Below are positions 1 through 10,980 of a stretch of DNA of 64,000 nucleotides, piece by piece. Position numbers and translations under genes: made by a program. Origin of the DNA: Apteryx mantelli (taxonomy: Eukaryota > Chordata > Aves > Apterygiformes > Apterygidae); contig NC_089980.1 of NCBI RefSeq assembly GCF_036417845.1, positions 50,218,501 through 50,282,500 on the forward strand, in the 5' to 3' direction. Under the pieces are notes generated by a model. That model was given only the letters and a program-made list of their open reading frames with translations, made no database searches and was not told where the DNA came from. Position 1 is the stretch's first letter; each line of letters starts with the position of its first letter.

Positions 1-3000
1 TTTAAAAATTGTACATCACTCAGAAACAAACAGGTTGGCTGAGAAACATAATGGAACCAATGTTACATTCCCCTGCTCTGGGGTTTTGTTTGCAATATTA
101 CCCTACTGATCTCTACTTACCGAGAGGCACTCCTGGATCTATGGAATTAGTCCTACCTTTACACAGCATGGAGAAAGGCAGAAGTCCATGTTTCCCAAAA
201 CGGCACAGAAACTGAAGGGAAACAGCCACCAGAAAGTCAAATGTTCTGAAGTGTTTTAAAAACCATAACAGATCCAATGTAAGGGAACCCCGTCAAAAAT
301 AGGAAAAAGGAAAAGTGGTATGAACAAAATATGTGCATGCCTTCATTTGAAATGGGGAGCTTTAATATTACTCTTTCACACAGTTAAACAGCCCAAGATG
401 CATCATTCTTGAGAAAGGCCCTTTGAAGTTATGGGAAACTTAAAGAGGTCACTTACAACATCCAGGTAACCAAGACATACTTCAACTCCATATATCAAAA
501 GGCTACCTAACTATGAAGATATTAAGAATCCCCTACCACCCCAACAGGTTTTCTACTCGAGAAAAAAAGAAATTCCCTTGGATCACTTGAAATGCACAAA
601 GGACCTAAGACAAAAGACAGAAAATCCAAGCTCTGTTGCAAAACGTCGCAAAGAATATTTTCAAAACAAGACTGGTCTGAATAAAGGAATGAACTAAGAA
701 GTCCTTACCAAACTACACACACACACACACACACACAAAGACCATTTACATAAAGAAATACTGAGCATGCTGAAATTAAGGGAATAGGGGGAGGAGGCAG
801 TAGGCTTGGAGTCCAAAGGCCTTTGGCTTCCCCTGCTGTCAGTTTCTAAGTCAAAAACGTCACATGCTGTAGGGACTCCAGGCAACTCAGCACAACCACC
901 GTACCCCGTGCATTCCCGACGCCCCACCAGGATGGACACTGAGCACAGCATGCTGCCTGCGCACGCTGGAATTAAAGGACACCAACAAATCTCCTTCGAT
1001 GAATATGAACGAAGGGAATCTGCCTTTCTCACTGCCTGCATGCCACCCTTTGGACTTCCCAGTAATGTAAAAGACCAGCATTGACTGGTCTGCAACTAAA
1101 ATGAAAAGGCAGGTCACCCCCTGGGCTATCATAGAATGAGAACAATAGTTCAGATGATGTTTCAGTAATAGTGTATCTTCTTCTCGGAGCTGTATAAAAA
1201 CAAGTAAACAAGTCAGAGAAGTATTCTAGATAGAAGATAATCAGAAGTGCTCTGAAAACATGCAAGATTTTGTTAAAACCACACATTTTCAGCACATTAC
1301 TTACTTCAGCTTATACTTATGCCTCTAGAAACACAGCAGAAATGAACAAAATGAAAATCCAAAGTGTGGCCTTTCTAAACAAAGCTATCCCTCTGTGCAT
1401 GACAATGCTCTTTAATAAAGCAGAAACATTACGCCATCAGATGATTTTTCAAGCAGCAATACCGTAGTTGTTCAACTGTAGTTTTTTTAAAAACCTGATT
1501 ATTCAGTCCATCTGGCTGCATCACAGTCTAAAGGAATGGACTCTAAATTACATGCAGAGTTTAATTCTTGAAGAAGAGGACAGAAAATCATTCACATCAT
1601 AGGGACAATAAAACTCAGAGCAAAAACCCTTTGCCTTAGTCCAAATTGAGTACATGAAAATTATCCAGTGGTTTTCCATAATGGCCCACAGAAAAAAGGA
1701 AACGTGATAAAGTTCTAAGATTAACAGCACCTATGTATGGCATTTCATAACTTTTATTCATCACTTTTATATAGCACAAAGGGACTCTACACATTTCAAG
1801 ATATGTTCTGATTTCTGCACTTTTAACTGTTCTACCTGTAGCTTCCAAGCAACATCTATATGTCCATTTATACTACTGGAAAAGTAACTAGACATGATTC
1901 TTCAAAGCACTCTCTTCTGGAACAAAGCAAGATCCATCCTCAGAACAAACAACTGATGCTATTTTGAGAAAGAAATGTGAAGTATTTGCTAAAAATAAAG
2001 TATCAAGTAGCTATTAAAAATATGTCCATTGTTTTATCTTCTTGTAATAATGTTTCCTATATTGCAATTGTACATGTAATTCACTAGCATCACAAAACAA
2101 ATTAGATTTACTTCCATTATCTTTAAATGCTGTTTAATAAAACATTAACTCAAGATGTGCTTTTTTTTTTTTTTTTTAATGCTAAGCAGGGTGGCATATC
2201 CACAGATTATTCTGGCTTTCTTCAAGATTTGGTCACATACTTTCACCAATCAGAGACGGTCTGAAAGCTGGTAATGCTCAGCTGTCATAACAAAGAGGGG
2301 AAAAATGTTCTCTGCATATATAGTGCTTGTTGGATAAGAAGGCAGGTATGAACACAGTTAATGATGTGGGAAATAATCACGCTCATCAGAATCATTTTTC
2401 TGCCTCTTCTTTATGACTAGAATTTTACATGTTAATGAAAGCTAAGATTTGTGCACAAATCAAAGAGCACACAAAACAGGCAGCAGCCCTATCAAAGCCA
2501 AGGTTATGATCAACTACTTGGGATGGGATTAAATGTATTTAAGATGTGATATCTGACTGTCCACTTTAGTAGCCTGCTGCAATGCAAAATAAACCAAGAT
2601 GATTTTCGTTGCAGTAGACCAGCAGAGTGCTCACGGTCAAGCACCACCAGGGGCACTACAACTAGTTAAGAAGAACTAATGCAATCACACATAATCATAT
2701 GACTCTATCTTACAGTTTGCCAGACACTGGATTTTTAGGTTCATTCTGATTTTCATAGAAGTTGCAACTCCCGAAAGCACTTTTTGGAAGGAAAAAAAAA
2801 ATAATAAAAAAAAAGCTGGCCAGTCATACTTTAGTTTTCTTCAAACTGCAGACGCTCGAAGCACATGGGCTGTAGGTCTAACTTCGCGTTTAAAGAGCAC
2901 CGATTAAATAAAAAGGGGGAGAGGGCGGATATGAGCACGGCTGACATGTTTTTCACAAGCTCCAGTCAGGCCTCTGTGCAGATGCACTTTCACGGGGAAA

Positions 3001-3307
3001 ATAACTCTGCCTCTGACACAACGTTTCTCTAGACAGCGATTTAAGGAGCAGCAGCAGAACTAGCTCTGCTCTTGCCACAAGCACGCCCAGAGCAGGGACG
3101 GCGCCGCCCCGGCCCGGCCCGAGCCTCCGGGGGCGCTACGGCTGCGCGGCGGGACCGCAGCAGGGAGAGGCGCCCGCCGCGGAGCCGGGCCTCTCGGCGC
3201 CTCCCGCCGCCGCCCCGGCACCGCCTGGGGGGACGCGGGGCAGCGGGGCGGGAGCCGCCGGCGGGAGCTGGAGGCGCCCCCGCCCCACCGCGGCGGCCCC
3301 CGCTCAC
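1..3307 (-). other. SDCCAG8: SDCCAG8 intron 1 (partial)
   Basis: This is AT-rich non-coding sequence on the intron side of the SDCCAG8 exon-1 donor. It contains an (AC)n tract at 715-737, a T17 run at 2161-2177 and an A-rich patch near 2790-2812. A stretch around 790-1130 is richer in GC and carries overlapping short frames on both strands, but none resembles a known protein. No RNA gene or mobile element was recognised. Confidence 0.6.
715..737. repeat. (AC)n microsatellite
   Basis: About eleven uninterrupted AC units in SDCCAG8 intron 1. Confidence 0.9.
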
Positions 3308-3374
3308 CTCGGAGGCGCCTCTGGTACCGCTCCAGGGTCTCCTGCAGCGCGGGCTCCCCACGGGGCGCCCGCAT
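3308..3374 (-). CDS. SDCCAG8: SDCCAG8 coding exon 1 (N-terminal 22 codons plus one base)
   Basis: Read on the minus strand from ATG at 3374 the exon gives 22 codons plus one base, then a strong donor GTGAGC just after 3308. The peptide contains LQETLERYQRRLR, which lines up with the LEEILGQYQRSLRE segment near the start of human SDCCAG8 as I remember it, at nearly the same distance from the initiator (human exon-1 peptide about 23 residues). The first seven or so residues are unrelated to human and are encoded by very GC-rich DNA. The frame is open upstream, but the only upstream candidate I saw is a non-ATG codon at 3461, so 3374 is the preferred start. The exon sits in the CpG island about 1 kb from CEP170 exon 1. 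Confidence 0.75.
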
Positions 3375-3522
3375 GAGGCGGCCGTCCGCGCCGGGCGCCG
3401 CTGCCGCCCGCGGGGCTCCCGTCCGGGGGAAGCGCGTGGACACCCCCAGGCGCTGTCCCACACACCGGCGCCCCGCAACGGCGACCGGTAACGGTAGTTC
3501 GAGCCGCTTTGCTTTCCCGCGC

Positions 3523-3530
3523 TCCGCAAC
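3523..3530 (+). promoter_or_regulatory. E2F-like site
   Basis: TTTCCCGC matches the E2F consensus TTTSSCGC. It lies 150 bp upstream of the SDCCAG8 start codon, where cell-cycle control of a centrosome gene would be plausible. A single 8-bp match is weak evidence. Confidence 0.35.
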
Positions 3531-3549
3531 CGCCGGAGGCGCCCCGAAG

Positions 3550-3572
3550 AACTACAACTCCCACAATGCGCG
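3550..3572 (+). promoter_or_regulatory. ZNF143/Staf-type (SBS) motif 1
   Basis: ACTACAACTCCCACAATGC at 3551-3569 is close to the ZNF143 (Staf)/THAP11 element ACTACAATTCCCAGAATGC, with two mismatches over 19 bases. It lies about 180 bp upstream of the SDCCAG8 start codon. Such elements are common in bidirectional CpG-island promoters. Confidence 0.7.
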
Positions 3573-3707
3573 ACGCGGACACGCTCCGGCTCCTCCGCGT
3601 TGCCCATTGCTACCCGCCAACGGCCTCCCCCAGCCACAGCTGAGCGTGGCAACGCTCGGGACCCGCCACACCCCCACGCTACGCGGCGTGAGGGAGGACG
3701 GTTAGAG

Positions 3708-3731
3708 AAACTACAAGCCCCAGCAGGCGGC
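3708..3731 (+). promoter_or_regulatory. ZNF143/Staf-type motif 2 (weaker)
   Basis: AACTACAAGCCCCAGCAGGC keeps the ACTACAA core and the CCCAG centre of the ZNF143 element but has a degenerate 3' half. It sits between motifs 1 and 3 in the divergent promoter. Confidence 0.5.
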
Positions 3732-3746
3732 GCGCCCCGGCGCGCA

Positions 3747-3770
3747 GCGCTCCCTGGGAGATGTAGTCCC
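3747..3770 (-). promoter_or_regulatory. ZNF143/Staf-type motif 3, inverted
   Basis: Read on the minus strand, GGGACTACATCTCCCAGGGA carries the ACTACAWYTCCCAG core of the ZNF143 element. It faces motif 2 about 20 bp away, giving an inverted pair near the middle of the promoter. Confidence 0.65.
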
Positions 3771-3858
3771 TGCTGGCCTCCCACTTCCCGCCCCGGGCAG
3801 CGGGCGGAGGACGGTCCCAGCCCCCGCTTTCCTCTTTGTTGTGGCTTGCAGCCCCACT

Positions 3859-4147
3859 CGCGCCTGCGCACAGGGCACTCTTCCGCCTATGTTCTCGGGC
3901 CCGCAGTGGCTGGGTATAGCGCAGGTCCAGTCATGGCAGAAGGGATAGGCGATGGGGGTGGAAAACTGTGTTTACCTCCCACCACCGCGTACTCCGGCGC
4001 TTGCGCAGGGGACGCCCGCCAGGCGGCGCGTACAGTGCAATCACCCTCCTATTGTCTGAAGCCGACGCAGGCGCCGCTCTCTCCGTGACGCCTGCGCGCT
4101 GGCCTCCCCCCGCATTGTGCGCGTTCGGGCGGCGCCTGCGCAGTGCG
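3859..4147. promoter_or_regulatory. Cluster of four NRF1-like elements
   Basis: Four copies of a C(C/T)TGCGC core occur at about 3859-3871, 3995-4010, 4087-4102 and 4131-4147, typically as GCGCCTGCGCA or its near neighbours. This resembles the NRF1 site YGCGCAYGCGCR, read on the minus strand as TGCGCAGGCGC. The repeated occurrence within 290 bp argues against chance, although the DNA is CpG-rich anyway. Confidence 0.5.
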
Positions 4148-4223
4148 GTGCCCCGCTCTGCCCGTTAGCCGCTATGTGCAGGGAATAACGTTAAGGCGGT
4201 TGCTACAGGGACACCGAGCGGAG

Positions 4224-4248
4224 CGCCCCGCCCCCGCCCCCGCCCCGT
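4224..4248. promoter_or_regulatory. Tandem GC boxes (SP/KLF)
   Basis: Three overlapping CCCCGCCCC units form a C-rich tract immediately before or inside the presumed CEP170 first exon, about 90-110 bp upstream of its donor. They are likely SP1/KLF sites placing the CEP170 start nearby. Confidence 0.6.
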
Positions 4249-4252
4249 GGGG

Positions 4253-4267
4253 ATGCCGGGTCAGTGA
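4253..4267 (+). other. Possible short upstream ORF in CEP170 exon 1
   Basis: ATG CCG GGT CAG TGA, a four-codon frame ending 67 bp before the exon-1 donor. It is relevant only if the transcription start lies upstream of 4253, which is not known. Confidence 0.3.
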
Positions 4268-7200
4268 GCGCCGGCGGCGGCACCATCACCACCGGGGACG
4301 GCCTCTCCCCGGCGCGGCGAGCCTCCGAGAAGGGGTGAGTGGGGGGGTGCAAGCCGTGCCGGAGGGGGCCGGGGTCGCGCCGTTTGCCCGCCCGCTGCCT
4401 ATTGTGCCCGGCGCCCGCCGCGCCGGGGCTTGCAGAGGGGCGGCAGCGGCGGGCTCCGGGCACGGCCCTCTCCCCGCCGTGCCCGCCGGGGTCCGGCGGC
4501 GGCTCCGCGCTGCCGCCTCGCCGTGCCTTCCTCTCCCTTCCTCTCGCCTCCCCTCCCCGCGGCGGGGCTGGCGGGGGCTTGGCCGCCGCCCCGGGCCCGA
4601 GGCGGCGCGGCGCAGATCGGGGGCGGATGGTGCCGCCGGTGGCCGCGGCTGCGTGCCCCGGGCGCCGCCGCCGTCGGCACGCACACACCCGCCGCGCCGC
4701 GCCGCAGGCTCCGCGGCTTTTCGGGCTGCCGTTCTCCTCCGCCGGCGGATTTCCGCGTCTCGAGGAGACCTTTCAGCTGTGTCTTTTTTTTTTTTTTTTT
4801 TTCCCCCGTCGGTCGCCCCTATTTCAGACACTCCCCCGTGGCTGGAAACGGTGTGTTTCTCCAGGTTTAAAAATGACCGATGCCGTTCATCTGACGTGCG
4901 GTGTTTCCGCCCTCCGTCCCCATAAAATAACGGTGTTTGAGCGGGATGATGGAGAAGATCTGTTGGTTTTGCCACCTCTCTTACTGTGTGTTTCCAGCCA
5001 ACAAAGAGGGTCTCTTACGTTCAAAAGCGCTCTCCAGAATGCTCGATCTTTTCTTTCCTGAGACTCTTCATGGAGAAAGCGTAAAATATTTTTTTTTTTC
5101 CCCCCCGGCGGTGGAAGAAAAGTGCTGGGCTCACTTTGTCTCTGTGGCCTGGAAACGAACGGGTTACGGATGTAACAGAAACCCGATGGCGGTTTTCAAA
5201 TGCGGAGCGTTTGGTGGCGGAGGAAGCGGGCTGCGGAGCGACGCGGGGGAGCCCTCCGCCCTGGCCGCCCGCGCGCGCGCCGCCGCGGCCGGATGCGGCG
5301 GGCGCTGCGGGCGGGGGAAGGGGAAGGGGGCAGCCTCCGCCAAACCGCCCTCGGGCGCGTTTCGCATCCACTGAATCCAGGGCGTTCAGCGGCGGCGGGC
5401 AGAGGTGCTCGTGCATCGCTCGCAAGCCCCGCTGGAGAAACGCCAGCTGGATGAAGCGCGGATGATGGCCGTTCGGTATAGTAATTATGTATACGAGCCG
5501 AGAGGAGCTCGCTGGTGACAAGAGTGTTGATGGTGTTGTGCTAGTTACCAGCCTTTTAGACGTTATTTTAAACGTCTTCTAGGATGAGCTGACAATTAGT
5601 CCATCTGTTCTTACGGTTCTATGAAAAAACGGAGCTGTAGTTGCTGTGCCGATGAAGAGTTGCGCTCTTATGACAACCTAGATAAGAGGTTACAGATAGC
5701 ATATGTTGACCAGCACGTTGAAGAAATTATTCTCTTCTCAGTGAAAGCAAAGGTATTCATAAAATACTTAACTGCTTTGAAAGAATAAAGCCTGTTCCTA
5801 GCACTGTGATGGACATTTTTATTTTTTCCTCTCCCTATGGAGTGCTGTTCGAGGCTTTGTGACAGTGATTTTGGTCCTGGATTTGTCTGCGTAAAATGGT
5901 ATGTGGGACAGGATGATTTTTGTAAACTGAACTAGTATGTAATTAAATATGCTGTGATTTCCTATGATTAATTTCCTCTGGGAATTGTTTTCTGTCCAGA
6001 TGCTGAGGAGTATGTCTTACTGGAACTGAGCTCTGTTAGTATGAAAGATCCTAAACTTCATTTAACAAGGAGGGGTGGGGGAAGGGAAGGTTAAATATAA
6101 ATACCTTTAAGAATCTCCCCTCCCTTTTTGATCTTCCAAATACTTTCTCACTTTTATATAAATGTTTGTTTTTGTTTTGTTTTGTTTTTCCTCTGAAAGA
6201 GAGCAGGAGGACTGGCTGAATGGAGAGAAGAGGGAGTAGCTGAGTATACAGAGAACTTTGTCAAAAGCAAGCCATAAGACTTTTTTTTTTCTTTAACTTA
6301 TCAACTCTCTAAAAGTTATTTGTAATGAATCAGATAAAAATATTTTCTTTTATACGTTTAAAGAGAAGCGTTTTAACATGAAAGTTGTTACCGAACTTAC
6401 CTTACTGTGGTGCTGCATTTTCTTTGACATTTGTAGCAACTATCCTGCAGGTGACTCCCTCCCATATCAAATCCGGCTGGGTTTTGCAAATCAGAATAGG
6501 TTCTCACTAGCTTGTGCTTCATTAGCTGTAATAGACCTGCCAGGAAATTTTTTTTTAACAATTCTCTTGATAACATACAGTCCAGAGAAGAGTTGGATTC
6601 CTGAAAGTGAACTAGAGAGGTCTATATTCACTTGCAGATGGGAACTAGGAAGCTTCCCTGAGCAACTGGAACAAAGCCTAAACCATGAATAGCTGCAGAA
6701 ATTGATTTTGAGGTACCATTTCCAGTTCTTGCAAATGCAGGTAAAATGTATTTAATTTAAACTGATACTATAGTATCTCCTTGAATGTCTAAAAAGACAA
6801 TTGCCTTGTCACAGCTGCCTTTCTTAGCTTCGGCAAGCAGAATTAAATGGAGGTGAAACAGATTATTTTTACTTTGTTATTCAGAAAGCCAAGAATATCT
6901 GTGAAATTCTGCTTTTGCTTTAGAAAAAATGTAACAGGGGAGGCAGGTATTGAATATGTTCAGATACCAGAACTTGTAGAAATTTTCATATCTACCTCTA
7001 ACATTTATGAGGGGGTTTTTTTGGTTGGTTGGTTGGTTGGTTTTTTAAAGACATGCACTTCCCCCTCTTTGAAGAACTTAGTATATCATGTAGTAAAAAT
7101 TGGCATGGTAGTGACCAGGAGACTGTTTGAAATTTGAGAAAAGAAAGTTCTTTGTTAGTGGGGGATGGAGCTTCTAATTTGCTGACTGGGAGCTAGTATT

Positions 7201-8190
7201 AGATGTGTACATCTTCCTTTTCTAACAACTAGAGGTTTGCAGTGACAGTGCTAGACAAGCCTTTAAGGGTCCTTTCTTTGCCTACTAATGCTTTTACTCA
7301 ATGTCCACATTTGTTGCGTTTTAGTACTGACCATTGTGCCTCTTCTGGAGTTATTTGCCTTGTTTACTACACATCTTCAGTAGAGTGGTCTACAGATAGT
7401 AGCTTCCTTCACTGCACAGTGCTAACACTTCCCTGGATCACAGACCATCCTGTCCCTTGAATGAGGCAGATGTCCTGGGGAAAAATAGTATGTGATCATT
7501 TAACTTAAACTGTAGCATAGTGCATGTAAATTAGAGTGGGTGGAGAGTGCAAACTGTTGGTTTAAAAAACTTTATGTATCTCTGTCTGTTGTACAGTTAT
7601 ACACATACAGAAAAATATTAAAATAAACTGCAAAGACTTGTTTTTTGCATATAATTTAGTTTCTTCCACTCTATTCTGTAAAACCTGGAAAGGTGTTTTC
7701 ATTTTAGAGCTGTGTTTGTAGTTAGAAATCATATGACCTTTGTAATTCAGATTTTAGGTGATCTTCAAAAAGCATGTATTTTAATATATGTATTTTTTTG
7801 TCATGTGTTATGTCAAAAGCAGCTTCTAGAGACTTCAAATAAAAGCCACACAGATGTTACAGCAGATTGCTGACAGCATTAGCTTTGAGAGAGGGAGACT
7901 TGTGGACTTGTTTGGGAAAATAGTCAGGGCTGCATCACTGAAGTTGAAGTGTAACATTCAGGCTCCTAGATGGGAGTAGGTGGATGTTAAAGATTATATA
8001 GGTTAGCAGATCTAATATCTTAATGCCTCTGAATGGAGAAATCCTTCTTCTCCACTCTCCTCTGTTTCTGGTGCAGCATGGCCCTATCCTGTCTGTCACA
8101 GTGGCTCTGGTACTTGTCTAACTACATGAATAGTTGATTCAGTCAGCTAACACAGCAGAAAATTACTTTTCTTTTTGTTTTGCTTGATTT

Positions 8191-8207
8191 CCCCCCCCCC
8201 CCCCCCC
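8191..8207. repeat. C17 homopolymer
   Basis: Seventeen C followed by GGG, preceded by CTTGATTT. Likely variable in length and prone to sequencing error. Confidence 0.9.
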
Positions 8208-10780
8208 GGGTGCGCAAACAGAATTATCTTATTGTGTGGTCAGAGGAGTGCCAGGGCAAGCACACAGAATGGGGACAGGAGTGTCCAGCCTGTAAGAAGG
8301 GAATATTCCCTTTTTCAGTAGCAAAGAACCTTTTGGTCTGCTCAGCTCTACTGCCTGACTGTCTTCTGTGTCACTGCAGAATATTGTGGTCAGAAAGAGG
8401 GTTATGTATAAATCTAAGAAAACAAAATGTTTAAAATACTGACTTTGTTCTTGTGATCAGCGTTTAATGAGTATTCTTGATATGTAAAATGAGCACCACA
8501 GAATATGTGTTGAGAACATATCACTGGGTGAAAAAAAAAAGTTTCTCTGAAAAGTAGGTATGAAAAGAGGAGAGGGAGGAAAGGTAGTCCTGTCCTTCTA
8601 ACTTGTCTGGCCTTGGTTTAGGGAAAAGGAGGATTTTTGTGCCAGACAAATATTGGTATCTTCTATTTCACAAAGGCTGTGAATTTTTGAATATTTTCAT
8701 TAATTTTTTCACCTCATATTTCTCAAAGGACTTTAGGACCTATGGTATTTCTCCTGTTTTATAAATAGATTTGGCTTCTGCTTTTTGAAGAAATCAGTAA
8801 CTGCATTTTAGTTGTGTTTTAAAGAAGGTCTTTAGCCTTCAAATTCATAGATTTCCAGCTGAGAAGAATGACAGTTGTGATGTTCACTGTCTGTGTTTCA
8901 GTTTTGCTTCTAAAATTTAAAAAACTTTTACATCCTGTCTTTTGCTACTGCAGTGAGGTCAGACTGAGGTTTTTTAAGTGTTGTCGCTTCTGCTTTAACA
9001 GATGCCTGTCATAAACCCAGACTATTTTTTGTTTTAAGGTAAACTGGTTTACAGTGCATATATATACACACACACACCCCTACCTGGTTAATGTAGGGGA
9101 AACACTGTCAGAATAAATTTATTTTGTTTTTAGTTTTTTGTTTGTTTGTTTTTTCATGTGAGGTTTTTTTTTTGAGAAATGTCTCCTCCGTCACTAATCA
9201 TGTTGCTTAGATTACATTAGAGAATTAGATGCTTACCAGAGTTTTGTAGAAATGTCTTTCAGATTAATTAGAAGCTTTTACAATATACTTAGGTGAATTA
9301 GAAGTAAGCAATCTACTGTCTGAGAAGGAGATAAAAAAAAAATACAGAGGAAGGTAAACTTCTGGAAATAGTATTTTATACTTAAGATTTTAATTACTGT
9401 TTTGATGATATCATTTATACAAAACTTGACTTTTTTTGAGTATGGTAGGATAGCTGCTATTTACAACGCATTGAAAGTAAAAAGCTATGTGTCAGAGGTG
9501 CATAAGGTATGGTTTAATATCTTGTAATATTTAATGAAAACTGAAATGAAAATAAGTATTGTAAGTCTTAGTAGTATTGAACTGTGTGGCTTCTGTGACT
9601 TGTAGAGAAGTGCTACTTGGTATCAATTTAGATAAATTGTATTTATTCATTCAAATATGAATATGAAACATATCCTCTCATTTCATCCCCTGAGCAACAT
9701 ACTTGATAGAATGTAGTAGTTCTTTCCTGTATGAATATAATTGACATATTTATCAAGTTTTTTTCTCCTTTATTTCTCCCTTTAGAAATTGTTATTTAAA
9801 AAAAAATTGTCTTTTCCTTAGCTAAGCGCAACCCATTTTTAGAGCTCCAGCATCATCCACTGGTGGTCTGTGTAAGCTGATGCACTGGCAAGAGCTGCAG
9901 CCCTCTTCCAGTCCAGCTTCATCAATTTGTCCCCCTGGGTTCCTCACAGGAGTCGATGTGCTCTTACTGGGGCAAATTGCCATAGTCCTGTTTACTGTTT
10001 CTGACCTTGTAAAATTAAAACTTGCTTTACATTCTGATCTTTTCCAATAGACTAAAATGGTATTTTCCTAGATAAACAGCTGAGTCTTCTAAAGTTTGTG
10101 TGATGGGTTTGCCAGAGCTTATAGCACTTTGTACTTCATTCCAAATGAGGTTCTGGTTCTGCTCATTTTGTTTCTTTCCAGGAAGTGCAGCAATATTGAG
10201 CTTTTCAATGCTATAAAAACAGAAGTAATGCCACTCCCTAGTGTTTCCAAGACATTTCTTTGTATGCAGGGCACTGTGCTACTCTTCCCATGAAGAATGT
10301 ACCTATTAAACTAATCATTATGGTCTGGAAGTAGCAATACACTGAATGCATTAAATCAGATGTACTTATGACTTTTCACTCAAAATAACGTGCTTAAATA
10401 ATTTTCTATTAAATTTCAAATACTTAGCCTTCTAAATATGCATTCTCTTCTGTGTTCAAAGCATTTTTAATTATCTTTTATTTGTCTTCTTCTGTTGGAT
10501 TCCATTTCAAGATTGGGAAGGAAAAGCCCAGGAAGTTGGAATGTGATGATATCTCTCCTGTTCTTTTTCCTCATGAACATATATTTCCTTGCTTTCACTA
10601 ATCCTTTGTTTTCAAATGATCTGATTGTTTGGTCCAGTGAAACTGTGTCATTTCAGGAACCTTAAAGCAGTCAATTATTATACACAATTTTATTTACTTG
10701 ACTAAATGAAAGACATTTAACAGGTAATATTGTTGTTTCACTTAATTTAAATTTTTTCTTCTAGAATTTTCTTACATAAG

Positions 10781-10980
10781 AATGTAAGAATGGCCACAGT
10801 GGGTCAGACCAAAGGTCCATCTAACCCAGTATCTTGTCTCCAAGAATAACTATAACCTCATGCATAGAGAGGGATAAGAAAGGAGCAGGCGTATATGATA
10901 TTTTCACCTAAGGCATTGCTAGTCTCCATCTATTTTCTGCTCAGGACTTCCTGAATCAGGTGTGGTTTCTGTTACAGATT
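10781..10980 (+). repeat. Old interspersed repeat (sauropsid CR1/SINE-like family)
   Basis: The run GAATGGCCACAGTGGGTCAG followed by ACCAAAGGTCCATCTAACCC and CAGTATCTTGTCTCC is a familiar old interspersed repeat of birds, turtles and crocodilians. It continues with a degraded CTCAGGACTTCCTGAATCAG near 10940. The exact family name is uncertain. Confidence 0.6.

Larger units (their letters stand above)
1..3374 (-). other. SDCCAG8: SDCCAG8 gene, 5' end (first coding exon plus start of intron 1)
   Basis: The gene runs leftward out of the window. Only its first coding exon is recognisable, and the remaining 3.3 kb is intron. SDCCAG8 is a coiled-coil centrosomal and pericentriolar protein needed for ciliogenesis; human mutations cause nephronophthisis and Bardet-Biedl-like disease (NPHP10/BBS16). 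The assignment rests on the short exon-1 peptide and on synteny: in human, SDCCAG8 lies next to CEP170 in the same divergent arrangement. I looked for the next exon in 1-3300 on the minus strand and did not find a convincing one, so intron 1 probably extends off the left edge. The 5' untranslated part should lie between 3375 and roughly 3600, inside the CpG island, but no transcription start can be fixed from sequence alone. Confidence 0.75.
4200..4334 (+). other. CEP170: CEP170 exon 1, 5' untranslated (start approximate)
   Basis: A strong donor GTGAGT begins at 4335 after GAGAAGG, in the right place downstream of the GC boxes and inside the CpG island. The exon is non-coding because the ORF begins in exon 2. 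The 5' edge cannot be set from sequence; it could be anywhere from about 4160 to 4290. If transcription starts upstream of 4253, the exon would contain a four-codon upstream ORF. Confidence 0.55.
3060..5450. promoter_or_regulatory. CpG island and bidirectional SDCCAG8/CEP170 promoter
   Basis: Dense CpG dinucleotides and high GC begin near 3060 and fade by about 5450, in sharp contrast with the AT-rich flanks. The island holds SDCCAG8 exon 1 (minus strand), the presumed start sites of both genes and CEP170 exon 1 (plus strand), then runs about 1.1 kb into CEP170 intron 1. I saw no TATA box in the inter-start region. This is the expected form of a divergent promoter for two broadly expressed centrosome genes. 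The many long open frames here on both strands are a by-product of GC richness and do not resemble proteins. A T19 run at 4784-4802 interrupts the GC-rich part. Confidence 0.85.

Noticed and set aside
694-1295. Overlapping short frames on both strands near 1 kb, considered as a possible SDCCAG8 exon 2
   Set aside because: None of the minus-strand translations matches the expected SDCCAG8 sequence after exon 1, and no good acceptor/donor pair frames a coding segment.
3041-5521. Many long open frames on both strands in the CpG island (up to 276 codons)
   Set aside because: GC-rich DNA has few stop codons. The translations are Arg/Pro/Gly/Ala low complexity and overlap each other on both strands. 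Only the SDCCAG8 exon-1 segment is supported.
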